This document shows, piece after piece, positions 9,861 to 18,112 of a stretch of 64,000 nt of DNA. The stretch's first letter is position 1; each line of letters begins with the position of its first letter. The notes below the pieces were generated by a model. The model saw nothing but the letters and a program-made list of their open reading frames with translations, did no database searches and was not told the origin of the DNA. The position numbers were made by a program, and so were the translations under genes. Source of the DNA: Chryseobacterium lathyri (GTDB lineage: Bacteria > Bacteroidota > Bacteroidia > Flavobacteriales > Weeksellaceae); contig NZ_JAUSSF010000001.1 of assembly GCF_030812195.1 (NCBI RefSeq), positions 620,001 to 684,000 on the forward strand, read 5' to 3'.

Positions 9861-11177
9861 TTATATTTTGACAGTTGGTAGGACAGCGTGCTTTTCTACA
9901 TCAAAATCCTGGAAAGCGATTTTCTTTTCAATTTTATAATGTTCTCTTCCCAAAATGTCATTGATGATATAAGAATTACGGTAAGCTGCCATTCCAAGAT
10001 CGGTAGATATGTAGCTGTGGGTATGCACTTCTGCGTGAAGCACATAGATTTCACCGCCGTTATGGTCTATGGAATAATTTCTGTTCACTGCAAATAATCC
10101 GGTAGAATCTCTTTTAATTCTGGACTGAATATTTTTCAGGAAAGCAGGTTCATGATAACGGTATCCTGTTCCTACTACCAGATAATCAGCTTCCTGCTCG
10201 TATGGAACATCCTGCTCCAATTGTGTAAATTCAAGAGTCAAATAGTCCGGATTGCTGTTGTCTACTCTATCCAGCTGACTGTTTGGAATGATGGTCAGCT
10301 TAGGATCAGCATTATCAATATTCAGGTCGTAGATGAAATCATAGATCTGGTTGATGAGGTCGTAATTGATTCCTTTAAACTGAGCCTGCTGCTTGCTTAA
10401 TATTGATTTTCTTGCCACCTCATCCCTGCTGTAGAAATAATCTACATAATCAGGAGAAGTCAATTCCAACGTCAGCTTTGAATATTCCATCGGGAAGAAA
10501 CGGTCCGGACGTGAATACCAGCCTAACTGGGTATCTTCGTCACGGCTTTGCAATAAATCATAGAAAACCTCTGCAGCACTCTGTCCTGAACCGATCACGG
10601 CAATTTTTTTACCCTGAGCTAAAAGTTCTTTCTTGCGGTACAGATAAGAGCTTGTGTGAAGAATACGGGAATCCTCTTTCGGAATAAACGAAGGGATATG
10701 CGGCTGTGTCCCTGTTCCCAGGATCAGCCTTTCTGTTCTGAAAACTTCGGTTTCCTTGGTTTTGGTATGAATTGTTGTAATTAAATACAACCCATCTTCA
10801 TACACGATATCAACCACCTGCGTTGAAAAACGGCACTGCGGAAGCTGGCTCACTACCCATTGGCAGTAACGGTTATATTCCTTACGCGGAATGAAAAAAT
10901 CTTCCCTGATAAAGAATTTGTACAGCCTGTTCGTTTCCTTCAGATAGTTCAGAAGGCTTAAAGGATTCGTAGGATCTGCCATAGATACACAGTCGCACAG
11001 AAAAGGTGTCTGCAGTGTTACATGGTCGATCATTAATCCCGGATGCCAGTCGAAACCGTCTCTCTGGTCAAGGAAAAGGGTTTTTAATTCAGAAATCGGA
11101 TGGGATAAAGCGGCAAGTCCTAAATTAAAAGGGCCAATACCTATTCCGATCACGTTATATATAGTGTCGTTATTCAT
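9861..11177 (-). CDS. Amine N-monooxygenase (lysine/ornithine/diamine N-hydroxylase family)
   Basis: 438 residues. The FAD-binding motif GIGIGPFNLGLAAL is at 11-24, an NADPH-binding GSGQSAAEVF near 197, and the C-terminal GTGYRYHEP substrate/FAD region is present. The family (IucD, PvdA, SidA, DfoA-type) hydroxylates the side-chain amine of lysine, ornithine or a free diamine. Because the operon also has a PLP decarboxylase, the likely substrate is cadaverine or a hydroxylated cadaverine. It overlaps the stop of the NIS-GNAT gene by 8 bp. Confidence 0.92.
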   Translation of the reverse strand: MNNDTIYNVIGIGIGPFNLGLAALSHPISELKTLFLDQRDGFDWHPGLMIDHVTLQTPFLCDCVSMADPTNPLSLLNYLKETNRLYKFFIREDFFIPRKEYNRYCQWVVSQLPQCRFSTQVVDIVYEDGLYLITTIHTKTKETEVFRTERLILGTGTQPHIPSFIPKEDSRILHTSSYLYRKKELLAQGKKIAVIGSGQSAAEVFYDLLQSRDEDTQLGWYSRPDRFFPMEYSKLTLELTSPDYVDYFYSRDEVARKSILSKQQAQFKGINYDLINQIYDFIYDLNIDNADPKLTIIPNSQLDRVDNSNPDYLTLEFTQLEQDVPYEQEADYLVVGTGYRYHEPAFLKNIQSRIKRDSTGLFAVNRNYSIDHNGGEIYVLHAEVHTHSYISTDLGMAAYRNSYIINDILGREHYKIEKKIAFQDFDVEKHAVLPTVKI

Positions 11178-13596
11178 GTTCAGTGGTTTTTACGGTGAAT
11201 TCTACATCTTTGTTCTGTGGGAATTTTTCCCAATACCATTCTCTGTAGCAGAAATTAAGGTTGGCTTTTTTGTGCGGCATTTCAATGACTTTATCTACTT
11301 TGAACCCTACATGGGCCTTGTTCATCATAGAAGCCAGAGAATCCACCGAACCTTCCCCTACCATTTTGCCAACCTCCGGCTGGGCAAATACATAATCTAC
11401 CATAGACTGTGTGGAAGGAGAAACGTATTTCTTCTTCGGATCTGTGGGTGCGATAAATTGGTGGGTTCCGTAATCGGTAGGCAGTACATCGTAGTAATCA
11501 CCGACAATATCCCTGCATGGCCAGTATACTTCAATATTACATGAAGGTTCACCATTGCTCATGACAATATAGCTGTGTGCTTCATCGCCTGGCAGCATTA
11601 AACGGTAATAGGTTTCCAATTCATCAATCGGCCAGTTCATCTGCCAGATTTTGATCGCGTGTTCACGGTTAAACCACTCATGAAGCATTTCAAGGTCCTC
11701 ATCAAGATCAACAGGTCTCATCGTAACCGTGACATCATCTTTCTGGAAATAGCGCTTGAAGAAAACTTCCTTTCCTTTAGGCTGAATCAGCTGGTCTGAG
11801 AAATAATGATAATGAAGAAGGTTCGGGACTTTGGCATAAGAAATCGCTGCTGCGCTTGTAATTCCGTCAATTTCATTGGCAACGGCCTTAAAATTGGTTT
11901 TTGTTCCCCAATGACGGTTTTCAAGTGCATAACGGGTAAAATCTGAAGGCATTTCCTTATGAATCTGTTCAAATTCGTTGTGCAGCATATTGATCAGTGT
12001 TCTTTCTTTCACCCATCCCGTCTTTCCTAATGATGCCACAAGCGCTGAAAGATTGCTCACAAGAACATGGTAAGAGATAATATCTAAAAGACGTTCATCC
12101 CTGATGAAAAGATCTTCAATTTCAGGATAGTCTTTGGAAAGCTCTGTATACTGTTCTCTTGCGCTTTCTCTTAATAAATATCCCTGTGCATCTCTTACAA
12201 AAAGAGTTTTCGGAAGCAACTGATCATCCAGTTGAATTAAAAGATTCTGCTGGTGTGCTTCAGGAGCCATGCCGTATTGACTGTATAAATGGTTTAAAGG
12301 AGCAACCAGCAGTTGAATATACTTTGCAAACCAAATGGTAACTGATTCTTCCGGACTTGTTCCCAGCCTGTCAGAAACATCTGTAAAGAATTTTTGGATA
12401 AAATTTTGTCCGTCTGCAGGTTCATCCTGGCATAGTCTTGCCAACAGCAATATTTTATCTTCCGGCTGGAATGGATTTTCCCGGATCAGCAGATTAAGGC
12501 TTTCAATATTTTTATTCTGATGATAAACCCCTAATGTTACAGGTTCCAGAAGCAGTTTAAACTGATTAAAATCCTTTTCAAATGCTGCTCCTGCATGTTT
12601 TCTCCATAAAGCTGATGCATAGCCTCTTTTTAAATCTTTCTCCGTATTGATCCTTATTGAACCCGTTAAAAGAACATTTAAAGAAAACTTAGGCATCCAC
12701 GGAATATGGGGACTGTACATACTTCTGATGGAAGAGGTTGAATAAAATTCTTCCCCAAACGCTCCGATATGGATTAAAGTACGGTCTTTGATCATTTCCG
12801 CCCCTTCTTTGATAGATAAAAGATAAGTAGCTTCCCATGGATGACACGGAACTGTATAAAAATCAGAAAGCTTTTCACCTTCGTTAAGGTACTTTGCTTC
12901 AAGATCTTCCGGTAATGAAACGATGCTTTTCAGAAATTCATTGTAAGGCTGTTCTAAAACTGAACTTTCCTGGACACAGCTTTTATGCACCAGGAAATAC
13001 TCCAGCTGAATTCCTTTATTAAATTCCGGGCCATAAAGAAGCTGCTCTTCTCTGGAGAATCCCATTCTTGCTTTTGTGAAAGGATGAAGATTGTGTCCCA
13101 CCGGAATCTGTTGTTCAGACTCCAGGAAAGAATAGGTTAAAGCGTCTTTATCCTTTAAACCGTTTTCCATGATCATTTCCAGGTTTCTTAAGCTGCTGTG
13201 AATTCTTTTTGTAAACAATTCAAGGCCTTTTTCACTGAACTGCTCAGTGAGCTCACGGTACACCAATTCGGTAAGCTGATCAACATCCGGTTCAGAAACC
13301 TTCTGATTTTGATGGTCAACAATCCATAAAGGCATTCCATAATCATGAAAAGCACTTTCGGAACGATAAGAAACCGGAGCGAATAAAAAGATTCCGCTTT
13401 TCTTCAGTTCAAATCTGATATGCAGTGGATACGTGCTGTTTTCCAGAGCCAGAGCCGTAAGCGTGTCATATTTCGGCACTCCCTGATAGAATTTTCCGTT
13501 TCCAAGCTCACGAAGCATTCCGTTGAGCAGGATTCTGACGGTGATTTCCTGTGCTTTTTCCGTAAGCTTAGTTTGCTGAACTAAAGTTTTCTCCAT
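11170..13596 (-). CDS. Fusion of NIS siderophore synthetase (N-term) and hydroxylamine N-acyltransferase GNAT (C-term)
   Basis: 808 residues. The first ~600 are a complete IucA/IucC synthetase: GHNLHPFTKARMGF at 167-180, CHPWEATYLL near 265 and the STSSIRSMYSPH ATP motif near 295. From about residue 626 (MRPVDLDEDLEML) the rest is an IucB/AlcB-like acetyltransferase with FNREHAIKIWQMNWP and the acceptor/CoA region up to WYWEKFP. So one polypeptide should both acylate the N-hydroxylated amine and condense it. DfoC of desferrioxamine pathways is also a fusion of these activities, as I recall with the acyltransferase first; here the synthetase is first. The gene overlaps the decarboxylase by 29 bp and the hydroxylase by 8 bp. 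Confidence 0.92.
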   Translation of the reverse strand: MEKTLVQQTKLTEKAQEITVRILLNGMLRELGNGKFYQGVPKYDTLTALALENSTYPLHIRFELKKSGIFLFAPVSYRSESAFHDYGMPLWIVDHQNQKVSEPDVDQLTELVYRELTEQFSEKGLELFTKRIHSSLRNLEMIMENGLKDKDALTYSFLESEQQIPVGHNLHPFTKARMGFSREEQLLYGPEFNKGIQLEYFLVHKSCVQESSVLEQPYNEFLKSIVSLPEDLEAKYLNEGEKLSDFYTVPCHPWEATYLLSIKEGAEMIKDRTLIHIGAFGEEFYSTSSIRSMYSPHIPWMPKFSLNVLLTGSIRINTEKDLKRGYASALWRKHAGAAFEKDFNQFKLLLEPVTLGVYHQNKNIESLNLLIRENPFQPEDKILLLARLCQDEPADGQNFIQKFFTDVSDRLGTSPEESVTIWFAKYIQLLVAPLNHLYSQYGMAPEAHQQNLLIQLDDQLLPKTLFVRDAQGYLLRESAREQYTELSKDYPEIEDLFIRDERLLDIISYHVLVSNLSALVASLGKTGWVKERTLINMLHNEFEQIHKEMPSDFTRYALENRHWGTKTNFKAVANEIDGITSAAAISYAKVPNLLHYHYFSDQLIQPKGKEVFFKRYFQKDDVTVTMRPVDLDEDLEMLHEWFNREHAIKIWQMNWPIDELETYYRLMLPGDEAHSYIVMSNGEPSCNIEVYWPCRDIVGDYYDVLPTDYGTHQFIAPTDPKKKYVSPSTQSMVDYVFAQPEVGKMVGEGSVDSLASMMNKAHVGFKVDKVIEMPHKKANLNFCYREWYWEKFPQNKDVEFTVKTTEHE

Positions 13597-15094
13597 GCGA
13601 TTTGATTGTATTTAAAATTTGGTGAACATCTTCTGTAGTCGTGATCGGGTTCAGGAAAGTAAACTTCAGGTAGAAATTTCCATCTACTTTGGTACTTGCC
13701 ACCAGAATTTCCCCGCTGTAAAAAAGCTTCATTTTGATATGCTGGTTCAAAGCATTCAGGTCTTCAACATCCGGTCTGATATAACGAAAAACCAGGACGC
13801 TGAGATCTGTATCGGAAAGCAGTTCGAAGTGAGGATTTTCAGTGATCATAGACGCTACATCTTTGGTAAGGTCTATCACCGTGTCTGTATATTCTGCGAG
13901 TTGTTCTTTACCCATCATTCTTAAAGTAAACCACAGCTTCAGAGCATCGAATCTACGGGTACTCTGGATAATGGATTTATTGATCTGGGCAGGAATTTCC
14001 TCTTCATCCATCTCCGCAGGATTCAGATAATCTGCATGGTGCTTCAGGATTCTTAATTCCCTTTTGTTTTTAACGATGAAAGCACTGCTGCTGATCGGCT
14101 GGAAGAAAGATTTATGATAATCGATCGTCACCGAATCCGCTCTTTCGATACCGTTCAGAAGGTGACGGTATTTTTCGCTTAATAATAGAGCACAACCGTA
14201 AGCGGCATCTACGTGCATCCAGATATTGTATTGTTCTGCAACATTCGCAATATCTTCCAGAGGATCTACGTTTCCGAAGTCTGTAGTTCCGGCCGTAGCT
14301 ACAATCCCGATAGGAATATTTCCCATCTGTTCTTCTCTCTTGATGTATTTTTTAAGCAAGGCAATGTCCATGCAGAATCTTTCATCTGTAGGAACTTTAA
14401 CGATACACTTTTCTCCCAATCCCATGATAGAAGCATTCTTTAAGTTGCTAAAGTGAGATTTATCAGAAACAAAGATCCTGAAATGTCCGGCCTGCTGGGG
14501 AAGACCATCCAGCTTGATATTATGATGGTATCTCTTCTGGGAAAAGCAGTCGCGCATCATCACCAGTCCCATCAGGTTGCTCTGGGATCCGCCTGCTGTG
14601 AAAACGCCGTCGCTTGTTTCAACATTATATCCTAACTGTTCCGCGGTCCAGTCGATCAGCTTTCTCTCCATAAAGGTTCCCCCGGCACTCTGGTCGTAGG
14701 TATCCTGCGATGAATTGATGGCACTTACAAGAATTTCTCCTGCCAATGCAGGAATAACGATAGGACAGTTAAGGTGCGCCACATATTGCGGAAGGTGAAA
14801 AGCAGTGGCATGCTTTACATATATAGTATCTACTTCGTGAAGAAGTTCCTGGTATGAAGACAGTTTTTGGTTAAGGTCTATCTGCTGTACCATGCCTTTC
14901 ATTTCTTTAGCTCCTATTCCGCTGAAGGGTTTGTCATTTCTGTGAAGAAAAGTTCCCACCAGGTCCAAAGTTTCTTCGACAGCGGAACGGTAATGATCAT
15001 AATTGTGAGAATGAAAAATATTTTCAAAATTCCCCGAAATGTGAGGTAAGGAGGTGCCCAGGATCTCTCCGGCGGGCATTTGATTGTTGTTCAT
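13568..15094 (-). CDS. PLP-dependent decarboxylase (lysine / diaminobutyrate type), first gene of siderophore operon
   Basis: About 508 residues from ATG 15094 (MNNNQMPAGEIL). A start at 15151 is open but would reach into the promoter region with the GTGTATA repeats. It is a group II decarboxylase: HVDAAYG carries the Asp that pairs with the PLP nitrogen and DYHKSFFQP, near residue 325, supplies the Schiff-base lysine. Relatives such as DesA and DfoJ turn lysine into cadaverine for hydroxamate siderophores, and others act on 2,4-diaminobutyrate. Position first in the operon fits supply of the diamine backbone. A divergent 2-oxoglutarate hydroxylase suggests that hydroxylysine may also be a substrate. 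Confidence 0.88.
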   Translation of the reverse strand: MNNNQMPAGEILGTSLPHISGNFENIFHSHNYDHYRSAVEETLDLVGTFLHRNDKPFSGIGAKEMKGMVQQIDLNQKLSSYQELLHEVDTIYVKHATAFHLPQYVAHLNCPIVIPALAGEILVSAINSSQDTYDQSAGGTFMERKLIDWTAEQLGYNVETSDGVFTAGGSQSNLMGLVMMRDCFSQKRYHHNIKLDGLPQQAGHFRIFVSDKSHFSNLKNASIMGLGEKCIVKVPTDERFCMDIALLKKYIKREEQMGNIPIGIVATAGTTDFGNVDPLEDIANVAEQYNIWMHVDAAYGCALLLSEKYRHLLNGIERADSVTIDYHKSFFQPISSSAFIVKNKRELRILKHHADYLNPAEMDEEEIPAQINKSIIQSTRRFDALKLWFTLRMMGKEQLAEYTDTVIDLTKDVASMITENPHFELLSDTDLSVLVFRYIRPDVEDLNALNQHIKMKLFYSGEILVASTKVDGNFYLKFTFLNPITTTEDVHQILNTIKSHGENFSSAN

Positions 15095-15132
15095 ATACGT
15101 ATTTATAAGGTGATTTTTAAAATCAATAAGTT

Positions 15133-15162
15133 GTGTATAGGTGTATAGCATACATGTGTATA
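15133..15162. promoter_or_regulatory. Three GTGTATA repeats in siderophore divergent promoter region
   Basis: GTGTATA occurs at 15133-15139, 15141-15147 and 15156-15162, the first two 8 bp apart. The 3' copy lies in an imperfect palindrome (GCATACATGTGTATATGC, 15148-15165), followed by CTTGA-TAG-TCAAG (15165-15177). The cluster lies 39-68 bp upstream of the decarboxylase ATG. It could be the operator of the operon; no binding protein is assigned. Confidence 0.4.
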
Positions 15163-15208
15163 TGCTTGATAGTCAAGTTTTTATTTTTTACATTTTTTTT
15201 ACTTTTTA

Positions 15209-15239
15209 TTTGGTGATTGATAAATTATTCATAAATTTG
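15209..15239 (+). promoter_or_regulatory. Bacteroidota promoter for the 2-oxoglutarate dioxygenase gene
   Basis: TTTG (15209-15212), then exactly 19 bp, then TAAATTTG (15232-15239), an ideal match to the -33/-7 consensus TTTG-N19-TAnnTTTG of flavobacterial housekeeping promoters. Transcription should start near 15243, giving a leader of about 70 nt to ATG 15312. The ATG-poor, T-rich leader excludes the longer reading-frame extension to 15141. Confidence 0.75.
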
Positions 15240-15311
15240 AACCAGTTATTGTTATTTAGAATAATTAAAAACAAATATAAAAATTATATTCACACACCAA
15301 ATATTTTTTTA

Positions 15312-16409
15312 ATGAATTCGATAGAAATTTTAGATAACGACAGTATTACCGCGGTAAAACTGCTTCCTAGAGTCATTGAGGTCACGTCTCAGGAAAGAAG
15401 AATGATACAAGATGCAGCGGTGCATCTTCAGAGAAAATATGGCAGCTATGAAAACAGAGACTTCATTACCCACGTTCATCAGTTGGCTTCCTATTTTCTA
15501 CCCGAAAGAATTCTACATATAGCGGCTGATTTTGCCAGTGATTTTTCGAAAGATCAGTACGGAGCCCTTGTGTTTAAAGGATTAATGGATATTGATCAGG
15601 AAAGTATAGGAAATACTCCACGGAACTGGCAGTCTGCGGATTATTCCAAATTTAATATCTATGGTTTTGCCTGTGCTTTGATCCACGGAGCACTTCCGTC
15701 GAAGCCTGTACAATATTATTCGCAGCGTAAAGGAGGCGGATTAATGCATGCGATTATCCCGGATGAAAAAATGAGGGAAACACAGACCGGATCGGGATCA
15801 GCAACGGATCTTTATGTACATACTGAAGATGCTTTCCTGAAGCACCAGGCAGACTTTTTAAGCTTTATGTATATCCGTAATGAAGAGCAGGTGCCTTCCA
15901 CCCTATATTCTATCCGTTCCCATGAATCTATCGGAGAAAGATTCAGGCCTCTTTTTGAACGGATGTATAAAATTCCGAAAGATGCCAATCTGGAGACCGG
16001 TGCGGATGAAGAAGAAACACTGGATGCCGTTCTGTATGGCAATTATGAACTGCCTTTCATGAGGTTTGATGCTGCTGAACAGCTGTTTAACCCAAGCATT
16101 CGGCAGACTGATGAAGCCCATAATCATCTGACTGAGTTTTGGGAAGAGGCAAGAGATCTGATCTATTCGGATTTTACACCGCAGGCTGGAGATGTTATAT
16201 TGGTTAACAATCATTTATGTGCCCACGGAAGATCAGCTTTCAGAGCTGGGGTAAGAAATGTTGATGGTGTAGAACAAGAATGTCAAAGAAGAATTATGCT
16301 CCGTATGATGAGTAAAGTAAGCCTGATGGAAATGAGAGCGCACACGCTTACAGAAGATCCGTTCTTTGTGATTGAAGAGCATTTGGGTAAAAACTTTGAA
16401 AATATTTAA
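15312..16409 (+). CDS. Fe(II)/2-oxoglutarate amino-acid hydroxylase, clavaminate synthase/TauD-like
   Basis: 365 residues. The start is ATG 15312, because the promoter lies upstream and the 57-residue extension is promoter DNA. The iron triad is visible: His170 and Glu172 in YVHTEDAF, and His305 in HLCAHGRSAF; an Arg for 2-oxoglutarate follows in QRRIMLRMM (about 326-331). The pattern HTEDAF...FMYIRN is typical of asparagine, arginine and lysine hydroxylases of the clavaminate synthase-like group. Characterised L-lysine 4-hydroxylases of Bacteroidota belong to this group. Divergent placement next to the decarboxylase of a siderophore operon suggests hydroxylation of lysine before decarboxylation. 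Substrate and position are inferred. Confidence 0.85.
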   Translation: MNSIEILDNDSITAVKLLPRVIEVTSQERRMIQDAAVHLQRKYGSYENRDFITHVHQLASYFLPERILHIAADFASDFSKDQYGALVFKGLMDIDQESIGNTPRNWQSADYSKFNIYGFACALIHGALPSKPVQYYSQRKGGGLMHAIIPDEKMRETQTGSGSATDLYVHTEDAFLKHQADFLSFMYIRNEEQVPSTLYSIRSHESIGERFRPLFERMYKIPKDANLETGADEEETLDAVLYGNYELPFMRFDAAEQLFNPSIRQTDEAHNHLTEFWEEARDLIYSDFTPQAGDVILVNNHLCAHGRSAFRAGVRNVDGVEQECQRRIMLRMMSKVSLMEMRAHTLTEDPFFVIEEHLGKNFENI

Positions 16410-16449
16410 ATATTTTATTTCATTATTACTTGATTATCATTATGATGAA

Positions 16450-16480
16450 TCCTTTTAAGCTTTGCTTAAAAGGATTTTTT
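16450..16480 (+). terminator. Intrinsic terminator after the dioxygenase gene
   Basis: Arms TCCTTTTAAGC (16450-16460) and GCTTAAAAGGA (16464-16474) form an 11-bp stem with a 3-nt loop, followed by TTTTTT. It lies 40 bp after the stop codon at 16409. Confidence 0.85.
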
Positions 16481-16575
16481 ATTTTTAAAGAATGTTTTTA
16501 ATATTTTTTTACTTTAAATAAAATAATTTAAAATGCTATAATTAAGATAGATATGTGTATTTATATAAAGCTGTT

Positions 16576-17388
16576 TTATGATTTAAAAAACAAGCCAAAT
16601 AAAGTCAATTGCTCAGATAGTGATCTGCTCCAGTACTGCGGATCGTGAGCACCCGGAGATTCTATATAAAGATGTGGAATCTTAAGGTCGGTTAGTTTTT
16701 TGTGAAATTTCTTGTTCATTTCGATCATTTGTGTGTCCTCCGTACCACAGTCGAAAATATACTGCTGTTTTGCTGTAGCCATAGTCTTCACTTTATTGTC
16801 TGTAAGAAATTTAGGATCTAATGATATTGCAGGTCCTAATACTTTATCTAACTGATAATTAGTATACCCTTCCCCGAATGAATTGAAATCCAAAGCCCCG
16901 CAAGAACTTCCCACAATACCAAATGTATTATTGTAGGTCGTTCCAATATTGACAGCACCATAACCTCCCATGCTCCAGCCCAGAATACCACGAAATTTTT
17001 TATCATTTTTCACAGGATAATTTTTATTGACAAAATCTACAAGCTCCTGACCAATAAAAGTCTGGTACTGGGAATCTTTAGCCAAAGGACTGTCTACATA
17101 CCACGAATTATAATTTCCGTCCGGCAGCACATAAATCATCTTATATTCCTGCGCTTTTTTAACCAGATCAGGAATATCCTGTTTAAGGGTACGTTCAGGA
17201 TTTCCACTGTAGCCATGAAGAATATAAACCGATGGATAGGTTATTCCCTGCTGCACATCGGGTGTGATGATAATGGTTTTGATATTTTTATTCATTTTGG
17301 CACTGAAAACGTCTTGATGAATGATTTTCTGTGCGGAAAGCTGTGCAGATACTGTCAATACGCATACAATGCTTGCTAAATTTTTCAT
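16576..17388 (-). CDS. Exported alpha/beta-hydrolase esterase (esterase D/PF00756-like)
   Basis: 270 residues with a cleavable N-terminal signal (MKNLASIVCVLTVSAQLSAQ). The nucleophile elbow is GWSMGGYGAV, the Asp is probably in FDCGTEDTQ and the His in GAHDPQYW. The family includes esterase D, tributyrin esterase, antigen 85-like proteins and ferri-enterobactin esterases. Closeness to the siderophore genes makes a role in ferric siderophore hydrolysis conceivable, but it is not co-transcribed with them and a general esterase is at least as likely. Confidence 0.85.
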   Translation of the reverse strand: MKNLASIVCVLTVSAQLSAQKIIHQDVFSAKMNKNIKTIIITPDVQQGITYPSVYILHGYSGNPERTLKQDIPDLVKKAQEYKMIYVLPDGNYNSWYVDSPLAKDSQYQTFIGQELVDFVNKNYPVKNDKKFRGILGWSMGGYGAVNIGTTYNNTFGIVGSSCGALDFNSFGEGYTNYQLDKVLGPAISLDPKFLTDNKVKTMATAKQQYIFDCGTEDTQMIEMNKKFHKKLTDLKIPHLYIESPGAHDPQYWSRSLSEQLTLFGLFFKS

Positions 17389-17498
17389 AGGATTGAATTT
17401 TAATGATGAACTATAGTACTATCTGTAATCAATTTATGGTTGTTTATTTAGGTGTACTATTGTTGCTATTTATACGGCAAAGATGCAGCTGAGAAAAT

Positions 17499-17527
17499 AA
17501 AAAAGCCTCAACATATGTTGAAGCTTT
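17499..17527 (-). terminator. Intrinsic terminator after Crp-like gene
   Basis: The palindromic stem TCAACATATGTTGA (17509-17522) is extended by AAGC/GCTT across one mismatch. On the minus strand a run of T follows. It lies immediately after the stop codon at 17530. Confidence 0.75.
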
Positions 17528-17529
17528 TG

Positions 17530-18099
17530 TCAGTTTATTTCTTTTTTTATGCGGCTCAGCTGAGTGGGTGTAATCCCCAGATAGGAAGCAATATGATGCT
17601 GTTTCAGACGGTCATAGAGCGATTTGTTCTCCAGAAGCTGCAAATAACGCTGTTTTGCTGTTTCATGCTTTAAAGAAATCTCCAGCGGCTCTTTTTTCAC
17701 CACCCAGTTTTTTTCCAGGTAATGAATGTGAAATAATGCCAGATCGTGATATTGATTGATTAACTCTCTGAAAGCCTTTGCCGGATATTTGATCACCGAA
17801 CAGTCTTCTAAAGCAATGATATTGAATTCACTGGGCTTATCTTTGATAACAGCTGCCGTAGAAGCCACAAAACTCTTTTCTTCAAAGAAAATCTTATACA
17901 CAGAATTTCCCTGCTCATCCATGGTATAATATCCTATCAACCCAGATTTTATAAAATAATAGTATCTGGCAGCAGCTCCGGCTTCCTGAAGAAGGTCATT
18001 TTTACAATATTTTTCTTCCATGCAGATATTCAACAACGCTTCAGCCGTTTCTTCTGAAAGCGGATAATAACTATTGATCTGTTCTAAAAGTTCTTTCAA
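17530..18099 (-). CDS. Crp/Fnr-family transcriptional regulator (cyclic-nucleotide-binding fold)
   Basis: 189 residues: a cNMP-binding beta-roll (about 20-110) and a short C-terminal HTH with IASYLGITPTQLSRIKKEIN. This 'ITPxxLSRxRKE' type is common in Bacteroidota and differs from the two FNR-like paralogs at 28220 and 47254. It lacks the cAMP-binding residues and the Fe-S cysteines that would define the signal. It starts 13 bp after the GNAT gene and probably shares its transcript. Confidence 0.88.
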   Translation of the reverse strand: MKELLEQINSYYPLSEETAEALLNICMEEKYCKNDLLQEAGAAARYYYFIKSGLIGYYTMDEQGNSVYKIFFEEKSFVASTAAVIKDKPSEFNIIALEDCSVIKYPAKAFRELINQYHDLALFHIHYLEKNWVVKKEPLEISLKHETAKQRYLQLLENKSLYDRLKQHHIASYLGITPTQLSRIKKEIN

Positions 18100-18112
18100 A
18101 GCTGATTATATT

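Noticed and set aside
15141..15311. Longer start for the 2OG hydroxylase
   Set aside because: The extension contains the -33/-7 promoter and is rich in Phe, Ile and Asn; ATG 15312 is the better start.
16431..16449. TGATTATCATTATGATGAA as a Fur box
   Set aside because: Only a partial match to the E. coli consensus and it lies behind the dioxygenase gene, not at a promoter.
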